Positions 33,964-44,323 of a stretch of 64,000 bases of DNA are shown one piece after another. The notes beneath the pieces are model-generated. The model was not told the DNA's origin. It saw nothing but the letters and a program-made list of their open reading frames with translations, and did no database searches. The translations under genes and the position numbers were made by a program. The stretch lies in assembly GCA_019925095.2 (NCBI GenBank), contig CM034407.1, positions 5,107,210 through 5,171,209 of the forward strand, given 5' to 3'. Position 1 is the stretch's first letter. Each line of letters starts with the position of its first letter. This DNA is from Dendrolimus kikuchii (Eukaryota > Arthropoda > Insecta > Lepidoptera > Lasiocampidae).

Positions 33964-34261
33964 CTCCGGGGGTTCGGGCATGTGGAAAGAACGCATGATG
34001 AAAGAATGACAAAACAGATATACAATGCAAAAGTGGATGGATGTAGAAGTCGTGGAAAGCCACGACACACCTTCCATGATCAAATTGATCGTGTACTAGC
34101 AGAAGGTGACGTCAGGAGCCTTAAGAACAGACGAGCGTGCATGATAAGAGCTATGAATGTCAAAGAAGCGAGTGAGGTGTGTAAGAACAAGCCTGAATGG
34201 CGCTCTGTTGTTCGCGCCTACCCCGCAAGGGAACTGGCGTGAAGCTATGTATGTATGTATG
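33964..34261 (+). mobile_element. RTE 3' fragment, copy c, with 12-bp TSD
   Basis: The copy is flanked by TATTAACAATTA at 33952-33963 and 34262-34273. It encodes 87 codons of the C-terminus in frame (MERTHDERMTKQIYNAKVDG and on) to the VVRAYPARELA stop and the ATGT tail. Confidence 0.92.
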
Positions 34262-34343
34262 TATTAACAATTAAAAACAATGTCACATCTCATATTTGTG
34301 TGTGTATATCTGTAATATTATTGCAGGTGTGGCCCCAGCATCT

Positions 34344-34665
34344 ATCTATCCGTGCAGGAACGGAGAAAGAATACAATTTCCTGCGGCCTGGCGGCCTGTC
34401 GTAAGAGGTGACTAAACAACCCACAGCCAGGTGGTAGGGTATTTGCTCGACTGGATGGCGACCACCCCTGGTCTAGAGTATGCCGCCATAACAACCTTGT
34501 GTTGTGTTCCGGCATTAGTGACCAGGTTCCAGTCTCCTTTAAGAGAGCAGCACCGCATTTGTAGCACCTTTGGTGTTGCAAATGTCCATAGGCGATGGTA
34601 ACCGCTTTCCATTAAGTGGGCCGTCTGCCTGTCTGCTGAACTCCTGCAATAAAAAAAAAAAGCAT
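34344..34665 (+). mobile_element. Poly(A) retroposon family A, copy 10 (best preserved)
   Basis: CCGTGCAGGAACGGAGAAAG through GTCGTAAGAGGTGACTAAAC, GGTCTAGAGTATGCCGCC and CTGCAATAAAAAAAAAAAG. It is the least eroded family member and a good reference for the consensus. Confidence 0.9.
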
Positions 34666-34714
34666 AATGCAATTTTACTGACACAGTCAGATATAAAGAG
34701 ACAATCACTATCCA

Positions 34715-34935
34715 TCTTTTTTCTAAGTTTTCGCGACTAGTATACATAGTAAAAATACGTTCATTAAAAAAATTGGCGGTAGGCTAAGTAACACTTTAAC
34801 AATAGTCATTGACACTTACGATCTTTGTCTTCCATGAACACGGCTACTGAAAATTAGTCGAAACGTCGGAATAATAAAAATAAAACAAATTACCACGCTT
34901 AAAAATGTTAAAACGTAGTTTTATTATATGAAAAG
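34715..34935. mobile_element. Fold-back family F copy (left arm truncated)
   Basis: The left remnant TTTTCGCGACTAGTATACAT is followed by GGCGGTAGGCTAAGTAAC and the full right arm (GTCGAAACGTCGGAATAATA, TTACCACGCTTAAAAATG, GTAGTTTTATTATATG). Confidence 0.65.
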
Positions 34936-35274
34936 ACAATTTTATTTTCAATAGAAAACAGCTGTCGGGACACTTTGTGAACTAAAAATTCTTACCAATA
35001 TGCTTATCGGATATAGATATATAAAATCAAAACAATAGTAGGTCTTTGGTTCACATTGACAACAAAGGTAAATAAGTAAACAATGAAAGCGGGTCCACAG
35101 ACTAAACAACGATACCCCCGAAATAACCAAAACATTTACTCGTTTTATCTATCTTTGTCTCTTATCGCCTTCCAACCATTCATTTTGTTTGTATTAAATG
35201 CATTTTACAATATACTTTATGCTGTATTTTATATCTTGCTATCCATTCCTGTACCTCACTTTTGTTAGAAAGTT

Positions 35275-35895
35275 GATATCTATATATTAAGACGTGAAGC
35301 AAAAACACAGAAAAAACTTTGTACCCCTTTTTACGAAAATTGCGTCGACGGAGGAGTATGAAATTTCGCACACTTATAGTTTATATAGAGAAGGAGTGCA
35401 GAATGTTATTTAAAAAAAATATACATACATACATAACTTCACGCCAGTTCCCTTGCGGGGTAGGCACGAACAACAGACCGCCATTTAGGCCCATTCTTAC
35501 ACACCTCACTTGCTTCTTTGACATTCATAACTCTTGTCATGTACGCTCGTCTGTTCTTAAGGCTCCTGACATCACCCTCTGCTAGTACACGATCAATTTG
35601 ATCATGGAAGGTGTGTCGTGGCCTTCCACGACTTCTGCATCCATCCACCTTTGCATTGTATAAAAAAAATATGCATAAAAAATATATTGAATCAATAAAA
35701 AAAACACATTACATACATTAACATATGTTTGACACACACGCATATAAACTGTTTTGTTTATTGTTAAAGTCAAAATAACAGTGCAATCTTGGTGAAATCT
35801 GTGATTATAGAAGTATAGTCTTTGACACCAGAACCTTAATAATGTTCCAAATGAATTATTATGGTCGAATTTCGACCACCGGCGACCACTAGTTA
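35275..35895 (+). repeat. Dispersed repeat family E, copy 2
   Basis: It runs in parallel with 23,299-24,335 but lacks that copy's Helitron and MITE. It carries its own RTE insertion at 35,423-35,660. It is non-coding. Confidence 0.82.
35423..35660 (-). mobile_element. RTE 3' fragment, copy d, with 12-bp TSD
   Basis: The copy is flanked by TAAAAAAAATAT at 35411-35422 and 35661-35672. On the minus strand it carries 69 intact codons, MDGCRSRGRPRHTFHDQIDR to the stop. Confidence 0.92.
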
Positions 35896-36049
35896 GGAAA
35901 AAGACGCGTATAGCCACAATCAATAACATTTTAAGTTTATATTTATTGTAGTTTTATGTACTTTCATCAATAAAACATGCTATTATAAAAAAAATGAGAA
36001 AAATCAAAAAGGGTTATTAAGTCCAGCACATTTTAAAAATGCAAGAATT

Positions 36050-36185
36050 AAATTTTTTGTCCGTTTTTGATGAAGTTTTGTGTGTGTGTTTGAGTGGGTC
36101 CCGGGATGGTTTAGATACATAATTGGACCTGGTAGATGGCGTTACAATCGCATTCTGGATATCTTGTTTAGGACGGCACAACATT
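36050..36185 (+). repeat. Helitron-like family H2 fragment
   Basis: GTTTGAGTGGGTCCCGGGAT, TAATTGGACCTGGTAGATGG and AGGACGGCACAACATTTGCC match the repeats at 51,604 and 63,650. The CTAG end is lost. Confidence 0.6.
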
Positions 36186-36604
36186 TGCCACTAATAAACA
36201 AATATAGTTTAACTAAGCTACTAAGCCTTGTGGTTTACCTTGTATGATGGTTTGGTAAGTAGTATTTATCTTGCAGTACAATCTCTAAGCTCTGACGCAC
36301 TTTACCTAAATCTATGTAAATAACCAATTTGAATACGAATGAACTGGTACAAATAAGTGCGTCACGGCAAAAGGACTTGTTAACACTTCCCGACATTTTC
36401 AGTTTCGTGACGAATTATGCAAATTTAACTGTGTTCGTCTGTATGTGATTATCCATACATATAAATGTTATAGGTAGTTTGTTTGGATGTTTGTAGTTAT
36501 AGGTAGTCTTTCTTTAATGATTTTAATGTTATTTGATAAATTACATATTTCGATAATAGTGCGGCCGCAACTTAGAGTGCGGTGTGTTAAAGAAAATATT
36601 TTCT

Positions 36605-37145
36605 TAAGTTTTCGCAACTTGTATACATAATAAAACTACTTTTTAACGGTTTTAAGCGCGGTAATTTATTTGGTTTTTGTTATTCTTCGGCCACTTTTCA
36701 GTGGCCGTGATCACGGAAGACAAAGGTGTCAAGTGTTAAAGAGTATTGTGGTAGGCTAAATAAAACTATAGGTGGATGGATGCAGAAGTCGTGGAAGGCC
36801 ACGACACACCTTCCATGATCAAATTGATCGTGTACTAGCGGAGGGTGATGTCAGGAGCCTTAAGAACAGACGAGTGTGCATGACAAGAGTTATGAATGTC
36901 AAAGAGACAAGTGAGGTGTGTAAGAATGGGCCTAAATGGCGCTCTGTTGTTCGTGCCTACCCCGCAAGGGAACTGGCGTGAAGTTATGTATGTATGTATG
37001 TAAATAAAACTAACAATACTCGTTGACACTTGACACCTTTGTCTTCCGTGATCACGGCCACTGAAAAGTGCCCGAACCATCGGAACAACAAAAATCAAAT
37101 AAATTACCGCGTTTAAAACCGTTAAAACGTAGTTTTATTATGTGT
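36605..37145. mobile_element. Fold-back element family F with RTE fragment in its loop
   Basis: The left arm 36,605-36,756 (GTTTTCGCAACTTGTATACA, TTTTAAGCGCGGTAATTTA, CTTTTCAGTGGCCGTGATC) and right arm 37,020-37,145 (GTGATCACGGCCACTGAAA, TTACCGCGTTTAAAACCG, GTAGTTTTATTATGTG) are inverted copies of each other. The loop is split by the RTE insertion. With that removed, the element is an about 300-bp near-palindrome. Confidence 0.8.
36769..37000 (+). mobile_element. RTE 3' fragment, copy e, with 12-bp TSD
   Basis: TAAATAAAACTA flanks both sides (36757-36768 and 37001-37012). It carries 69 intact codons of the C-terminus and the ATGT tail, and sits in the loop of the fold-back element. Confidence 0.93.
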
Positions 37146-37845
37146 TAAAGATATTGACTTCGAACTTGTCTTATTTGAAGCGTTAAAATAACGCCGATAT
37201 CAAATAGTCACATTAATGTATCTATAAATTGTAACGTCATTAACAATTAATAACAAAATCGCATCATTTTTTAATAATTCATAAATGCAGAAAGCCCTCG
37301 CAGTGCCTCATACGAGGATGTGCGCAATTGTTGCGTGGAACGTTATTGCTGTAACATATTTGACAGGCGTTCTAGTACCCATTTCGCTGGGCGTAAAACA
37401 TTTTTACTTTTTTGATTTATTAATCACAATCAAATATAATCTATGTCACTCGGGAATAATGTAGTTTTCTACTGGTGAAAGAATTTGCAAAATCGGATTA
37501 GCAGTACCGGAGATTACCCCGAACATCTAAATTTACAAACTTTACTTCTTTATAATATTAGTATAGATGAAGCAATAGCATTTCGAAGTCTATGTACTGA
37601 ATCCTTTATGTTAAGCGACAATAACATGTACATTTGTAATAAATATGTAAAACATAACTATATATGGTTGTTATCACCATACAGTACGAAATGACGTCAG
37701 TGCGAAAAATCATACAGATGTTATCGATAATAATAGCTACCGATTTCACCAGAAAAGCATGAAATACTTCAATGTTAAAAATAACTTTATAAAAATTGTT
37801 TTTTTTTCTTTATATGTGGGTTGACACACTCGTGTGTCTAGCTAG

Positions 37846-38225
37846 CGTCAAGAGACTTCAAGATTGTATTTGTCAGGAAAAACAGACTCCGGCAAATTAT
37901 TCCTTTCTTCGGCAGTGCGCACCAGAAAACATGAAGCGAAACGCTTGGTTCTGACTGGTGTTGTTTCCACCATATAACGGTGGCGCAAACCGGTGCGTCT
38001 GGTTGTCAGATGGTAAAATGGGGATGGGGGAATCAGCTCGTGCAATTCTAAGAAACGGTCCCCGAAATGTATCCGATAGAAGACAGTTAGCTCCGCGACC
38101 CTGCGTTTATGCTCTAGACTCTGAAGTCGAGCATAAAAAAGACGGTCAATTCCGACCAGCTTCCTGGCTCTTTTCTCAATTGATTCCAACGTCTCCAACT
38201 GGTATTTGGCTGTAAGCCTTACTAA
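37846..38225 (-). pseudogene. Jockey/CR1-type LINE C-terminal fragment
   Basis: The minus-strand frame contains QLETLESIEKRARKLVG, LQSLEHKRRVAELTVFYRIH, ELHELIPPSPFYH, TKRFASCFLVRTAEE and NNLPESVFPDKYNL. The LESLE.RRR and PPSPFYH motifs are the hallmark of this insect LINE tail. The RT is missing upstream. Confidence 0.75.
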
Positions 38226-38590
38226 CGGCCGATTTTGCAATCACCAGATAAATGTTATTCATAAAATCTTATACTAATATATAAAGCTGAAAAGTTTGTT
38301 TGTTTGAACACGCTAATCTCAGGAACTACTGATCTGATTTGAAAAATACTTTCAGTGTTAGATAGCCCATTTACCGAGGAAGGCTATATATTATCACGCT
38401 AACACGAATAGGAGCGGAGCACCAATGAAGAATGTTCCAAAATCGGGATTTTTTTTAACTATTCCACGCGAACGAAGTCGCGGGCAGAAGCTAGTAAAGT
38501 ATAACATGGATAAATTAAAATAAAACAGTGTTGAACTGTTCGGTTTCACTTTTGAATTCACTCAGGTTAAACTTAGAACGGAATTTGCTG
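38224..38590. mobile_element. MITE family M2 copy, split by a Helitron
   Basis: AACGGCCGATTTTGCAATCA at 38,224 and AAGTATAACATGG plus TTTTGAATTCACTCAGGTTA after 38,496 match 20,846-21,047 on either side of the Helitron. Confidence 0.7.
38269..38495 (+). mobile_element. Non-autonomous Helitron H1, copy 2
   Basis: The 5' end is TCTTATACTAATATATAAAG and the 3' end is GTCGCGGGCAGAAGCTAG. A CGCGA-ACGAAG-TCGCG hairpin lies about 10 bases before the end. The flanks are A and T. It is inserted in a family M2 MITE. Confidence 0.88.
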
Positions 38591-38681
38591 AAATCTGCTT
38601 CTTTCTTTATATGTGGGTTGTTCATTCATAAATATTAAAACTTTACCATAATAGATTATCAAGCAAGTAGGTGCCAGACGC

Positions 38682-38976
38682 TAATTTTTTTTATTGCAGG
38701 AGATCAGCAGACAGGCAGACGGCCCACTTGATGGAAAGCGGTTACCAACACCAAAGTTGCTACAAATACGCTGCTACTCTCTTAAGGGAATCTGGAACCT
38801 GGTCACTAATGCCGGAACACAACTCAAGGTTGTTATGGCGACATACTCTAGACCAGGGGTGGTAGCCATCCAGTCGGGCAAATGCCCTACCACCTGGCTG
38901 TGGGTTGTCAAGTCGCCTCTTACGACAGGCCGCCCGGCCGCAGGAAATTGTATTCTTTCTCCGTTCCTACACGGTA
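38682..38976 (-). mobile_element. Poly(A) retroposon family A, copy 11
   Basis: TTTTTTTTATTGCAGGAGAT to CTCCGTTCCTACACGG, reverse oriented, with a short internal deletion near 38,745. Confidence 0.87.
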
Positions 38977-39540
38977 ATTGTGTTCACATATTCCCCACCT
39001 CCTAACATTTTAAGGTTACGGAACTTAAATCCTAACCGGGAAGAATGTACCACCTAGCCAGCAGTGGGATGTTTATGGTTGATTATTTGTTATTCAACAA
39101 TATATTATATTCTTTTTTTTCTAGGGGTACATTTCGTACAGTATCGGGTCCTTTACTGGGATTAGACCAAAGCAATGAGAGTTATCCACTGAAGATAGAT
39201 ATCCACTGGATCATAGGTCATTGCCGGCATGTGTGAGGACTCAGCAAGGTACCCCTCTCATGTGAAGCGGTAACCCATGTGCTAATACTCCACTAAAACC
39301 ACCTTCCTCCCATTTGCACCGCGCTTATGGTAGGAAGAGCGTGAGACTTAGAACGTAGTTACGCCCACGCTGATCCTAGCGCATCAGTGCTTGAGAATGC
39401 CCCGCGAAGCAGGGCAGACTCACTTCGTCAGCAGGGGTTTGATCCTCCGCTCCTCAGGTGCTGGGGGACTCCTGCAGCGGATATATCATATTCTTATACC
39501 AACTTTAATGATAGTCTGTTCATAGTTTACGGGGTAAAAA
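38977..39540. other. Unassigned repeat debris
   Basis: This is GC-richer sequence with CCAGCAGTGGGATG and CCGCGAAGCAGGGCAGAC pieces, typical of LINE debris. I cannot assign a family and see no coherent frame. Confidence 0.4.
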
Positions 39541-39544
39541 ATCG

Positions 39545-40280
39545 AAATGTGTGCTGTAACACATAGTACAAGTGAAACTTCAACGGACAAGTGGAAAAAC
39601 GAATCGCAACAGAATAGTAATTTGAAGTTTTACGGGCAGATTGTTAATGTACTTGTCCAATTTGAAAACCTGATTTCGATTTTTCGCACATTTACTGCAA
39701 ATTATGATTTGGTTAGTTTAGGTACATTTTAATTAATGCATTTTTTATTTTATCAAACAAAAAAACTGAATTCGATCCGGAACCAATAAAAAAAACTAAT
39801 GAGGTGTCTTTGGGACACATGTTTGGAACGAAGTTCTCCTAAAATGTCTTAAAAATTCTCAAAACGTCTCAAAAAGTGTGTCGATAAGCATCGAAAACCA
39901 TCGAAATTTTATCAAAATCCTATGTATAGAAAGAAATACATAAACAAACAAATAGTATCAAAAACAGCGTATATTATTACACTAATTGATATTTTAGATT
40001 TTATTTCATTGCATTAAAGTTGAAATTGTATAATAGCTTACTATAGCAAAAAGTGTCGTGACAACTTTTCGTAAGAATTTTTTCCGTCTAGCCCCCTTTC
40101 ACAACGCGCGATAAGGAACTTCGTTCCAAACATCGATAGTCTACTCTAACATTATGCCGCCTCTCACCACGTCTAGTCTAAATTTATGCCGCTCCTCCAC
40201 GCAGCCGTAACGCTTTTTCGTGACAGAATAATCCTAAGACCCCCCGTCTATATAGAAGTTTCACTTCAAAAACGTATAAA
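39545..40280 (+). repeat. Dispersed repeat family C, copy 2, interrupted by a TIR element
   Basis: The blocks found at 4,960-5,415 occur here in the same order (TTACTGCAAATTATGATTTG, CTGAATTCGATCCGGAACC, then ATAGTCTACTCTAA and CACGCAGCCGTAACGCTTTT). About 350 bp of extra sequence separates the two halves. Confidence 0.75.
39821..40136. mobile_element. TIR MITE (TGTTTGGAACGAAGTTC ends)
   Basis: TGTTTGGAACGAAGTTC and GAACTTCGTTCCAAACA are perfect 17-bp inverted repeats bounding about 315 bp with no transposase. It is absent from the related repeat at 5 kb. A few extra bases at the left junction obscure the TSD. Confidence 0.75.
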
Positions 40281-40713
40281 ATTGCAACTGTTACATCGTA
40301 ACCCTAGACGGATATTAAATTGTTAAATACGTTTGATAGAACAACCTTCAATGTCATTCAACCTTAAGTCACTACCGCATAAGTAATACAAGAAAATGTG
40401 TATGTGTGTATAAATTCACAGTGAACACTTTAGAACTTGAACAAAAAAACTTGGCTATTAATAGAATAGTTGTATATTTGTTTGTCATAGATCATAGTGA
40501 ACGTAAAGGAACGTACTATTGTTACATACTGACACCGGTGATTGTAAACGATTGCTACCGGTAAACTGTTGCATACAGGTGAAAGAAACGGTTTGACATT
40601 AAAATATAACCAGCAGATAAAAGCACACATTGGCCCTTCTTGTGTTATAGGAAATGTACAATGGTATATATATCTATAATCTTTATAGATATACCGGCAA
40701 CTAGGCCCAGCAC

Positions 40714-40890
40714 TTTTTTTTATTTTCAGGCAGACGGCCAACTTAATGGAAAGCGGTTACCATCGCCTATAGACATTTGCAACACCAAAGGTGCTACAAA
40801 TACGCTGCTGCTTTCTTAAGGGAGACTGGAACCTGGTCAGTAATGCCGGAACACAACTCAAGGTTGTTATGGCGACATACTTATATACAA
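40714..40890 (-). mobile_element. Poly(A) retroposon family A, copy 12 (truncated)
   Basis: The segment with CAGACGGCCAACTTAATGG to AGGTTGTTATGGCGACATAC remains. The other end is lost. Confidence 0.8.
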
Positions 40891-42330
40891 GTGGTCCTTG
40901 AATGTTTGAAAAACAAGTAGACCATTATATCAAGTATTTCTGATAATTAGCGTCCTCCTTGCGGCTGGTCGTAGGCAATTGGTGTGCTCTTGGCTCCGGC
41001 TCTGAGGTCTCCCGTTCTTCTTCTTTTCTTTTGCTTCTTTTTAGATTTTGTTTTTACTACGGTAGCTAGTATATTTTCAATTATTCAATATGTGGCAAAT
41101 GATGTTGGTGTTGTAATTATTGAAACTACTTATGTATAAAAATCATAATACTAAATTCTGTACAATATTGTTTTTTTTGTACAAATAAAAAAATATATAA
41201 AATTCCAAACATGTACATCGAAGCTATTTAAAAACCAACTGGAATAGACTAAATACTTATATATAAACGATGGAGAACACGAAGCAATGTTTTTTTAGAT
41301 TTCTTATCTGTTTGTTCGGGATTCACGTAAAAACTACTGGGCTGATTCTGATGCGGTTTTCGATGATCGAGAGGAAATTAAATCTGCTCCACTTGTTATC
41401 CTGGGAATTTTTCTGGGAACGAGTTAAAGTTAAAAAAAACGTGTCCGTCTCGGGACGCCCGATAGAAGTGATAACTTAAACTAATCTAAGTTGAACTATT
41501 TAATATTGAAATTGTTTAACTTGAGAAAAGCTTAGGTTATTACTTAAATTTTATGTATATAGCGCGTGGGTTAGAGTGAGAGAGGAGGAGCCTGCCTACC
41601 TCTGCCGTATGCGTGAGAGGAACGGAAGCCAGACAGACTGGCGCCATAACGCGTTATGTAACGAAGCGGTCTACCCTCCCATAAGAAGTTATCACTTCAA
41701 AAACACCTGCCCGGATAAGTAAAATCTTATCAATGACATCAAACATATTGCGCAGTTGGTACCAATCGCCTGTACGTACGTGTGTCGTCAAAAAGTAACA
41801 ACGCGGAACATGACGTGAAAATTGTTAAATCGATAGTGAAACGTAGGTATTACAGCCATAAAATTAAATTATTGTTATCGAATCGAACCACGTGCAAGAT
41901 TCATTTATCGTAACTTTAATAATAGCTACAGACGTAGTTTTATTGGTTACTAATTGGGTTTTTATTGTATTAGATACATTTGCGTATGCGTTATATTAAT
42001 ACGAGTAACTACACTTTTATCCGATAAAACCGGAAAAATAATTAGAACCGTTTACAGTCTAAATACATAGGAGTTTTTCTTTTCGATTTTATTGTAGACT
42101 AGAGTTTTAACCGCCGTGAAAAACTATAGGTTTAATATCAGTTGGCAATAACTTTCGAAGCTATAATTATTATAACATTTAGATATCACTTTATGAAAAG
42201 AAAACGTGTTTTATTTTCCATTGCTATATTTCGAATTCAACGATAATGACTAATGTCAAACTATATACACATGATACGCAAACATGGAGGTTATATTTCG
42301 AACATCAGTAACTCTTATGTTACATACATA
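40891..42330. other. No gene seen; H3-like repeat at 41,265-41,470
   Basis: CGATGGAGAACACGAAGCAA, TTCGGGATTCACGTAAAAAC and ATCCTGGGAATTTTTCTGGG match family H3 at 26,980. The rest shows no frame, RNA or repeat I can support. Confidence 0.5.
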
Positions 42331-42334
42331 AAAA

Positions 42335-42375
42335 TTTAAGATAGATAGATAGATAACACTTTATTGTACAATTTT
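42335..42375 (-). repeat. Very short family B 3' end with (TAGA)n tail
   Basis: GATAGATAGATAGATAACAC followed by TTTATTGTACAA. On the minus strand this reads TTGTACAATAAAGTGTT and then a TATC repeat, the family end plus its microsatellite. Confidence 0.65.
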
Positions 42376-42563
42376 TCATTTTCAAAATTTAATTATATAA
42401 ACCTTCAGTACTCAAGTTTCGTGTTGAATTCCCTATAATTACGAAGAAACTGAAGTCAATATAGTGTAGACAATTGCACAGAAAACATAAAGAAAAGTCG
42501 CAGCCAACCTGATTTGAAGTACTGTAACAACTAACCTTTTTAGTCGTCATATTATTATAATAT

Positions 42564-43365
42564 TGTTACAACCTGAAAGCCGACAAAAGACAAATTCCCA
42601 CCTGCGTCTGTAGAAACACATTTAATTACCTTTTTGGCATTTAGACTTCTGTTGTGTACTTTGTGTTTAAAATTTGTAATTAGAAAAACAGCGTGTACGG
42701 TTTAGAATGCGGAATTTGGAATACACCAAATGCACAACCACTTACCTTGCTTGCTGTGCTGCGGGAACCCTTCGATCGTGGATTGTAAATCACATTCACT
42801 GGCACGATTTCTTGATTGGTTAGAGGATTAGCTAATTGTATATTTGAAAACACTTGAAAATGGACGAAAAAACAGGAAGGTCGATGCGGCGCGTGCGGTG
42901 TAGAAAGTTGCACTGAATATCCGCGTGAGGGCAGCATCGGCGTCGATAGCTCACACGGGGTGGCGATGCATTTGTTTTTAAATATACTAAAATTGGAAGT
43001 TATGAAATACGCGGAAAAATTGATGGTGCTATTATTACGGAACACAGCGTATTGTGTATTGTAATCTTTTATGGTAGTCATTACCCAGGTGTGATTCTAA
43101 GAAATTCAGTCCACGCGGGCGCGAGACATATTGTATCGGTGCAGTATAAAGCAATGGCACAATGGAGAGATTGGCAGTCTAGCGATGGCCCCAAGCGAAG
43201 CAAGACGTTAGTAATGGACTTTGCGCGTGTTATTGAATCGTGCATTACGTTTGCACTGGTTGTGTTCAGTTATATTTGTACCTGCGTTGTACGTGTTTGT
43301 ATAGTTCTAATAAATTCTATAGTAATTCCAACGGCATTTTAATTCGAGTCCTGCAACTCGTAGCA
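42564..43365 (+). mobile_element. Solo LTR, family L1, copy 2, enlarged
   Basis: It starts TGTTACAACCTGAAAGCC and ends CAACTCGTAGCA, with ATAT on both sides (42560-42563 and 43366-43369). A CTAATAAA signal lies near 43,306. At 802 bp it is about 300-360 bp longer than copies 1 and 3. Bases about 42,650-43,080 do not match them and carry a 133-codon minus-strand open frame. Confidence 0.75.
42680..43081 (-). other. Open frame inside the enlarged LTR, with a donor-like site
   Basis: The frame has ordinary composition (NSTINFSAYFITSNFSIF, ELSTPMLPSRGYSVQLSTPH, TNQEIVPVNVIYNPRSKGS). After TASK there is a consensus donor AAG then GTAAGT (about 42,744). I recognise no domain. It may be a captured host exon or LTR variation. 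Confidence 0.25.
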
Positions 43366-43599
43366 ATATATTAAGAAATATCATGTTTTTAAATTACAAT
43401 AATGGAACACATCCCAAAACAAGAGAAGGCAGAATTGTATAGGGACGCAAACAGAACACATCTATGTAAAAGTGTCTCTTCGCTGCTAATATAAACTTAC
43501 GTTAGTAGTAGGACGTATTGTCCTGGTTGGGCACTTAGTAAGTGCCAGTGAAAAGTGGTTAACATCCCCTATGGGTATGGGTATAGGTATAGACATAAG

Positions 43600-43862
43600 G
43601 CCCACACAGCACATGCATTTCCTCACAACACCAGCATGTAACAGATACACTCTACATTAGTATAAGTTTAGTATTCAAATTAGAATAAATTGATATAATA
43701 AGTTATTCGTAAGGTACACCACAACATAGGAATCACTAAAGTAATGTCACACACAGTAACAAGAATAAACAATAAGCGTGTATGAACTCAAAAAACTTTC
43801 ATAGAAATTAAGTTGTGAAAAAGGGTACGGAACTCGAGTTCGTAGAGTTGTTAAAAAAAAAC
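43600..43862 (-). repeat. Inverted copy of the repeat at 838-1,125
   Basis: TGCACTTCCTC-type and GGGTACGGAACTCGAGTTC motifs appear in reverse order. It ends in an A-run at about 43,852. Confidence 0.6.
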
Positions 43863-44323
43863 ATCCCCCCTATGGATGCTTGCAAGTTTAAGATGGGATA
43901 AAGAGGATGAGAAAGGGCTTTAGACAGAGGGATCAGACAGGAGGAATAAGATAGAGAGGGTAGGATATGGGATCGGAATACAGGGTAGTAATACAGAGAA
44001 AGTGGGTCATCACAACTTTCACTCACCATACGAAACACAACTCAAGGCTAGCTTATTCACTCCAATATTCTGTGAGAGCGTGGTATCACAACGACGAAGC
44101 CGGTCCTAAGAGCTGTGATCAGGATAATAATTTCAAGTTAGCTTTACTACATACAAAATTACATCATCACAATGATCACTTTGGTTGCTTCATCCAAATT
44201 GAAAGACAGAAATGAAGCATCTAATATCAGTTCAATCGTATGTACAGTGGCGGAACAAAACATGTCGCCAGTTTTCAAATTGATAAATATATAAAAATAA
44301 ATAATATTAAGTGTCTATTTTTA

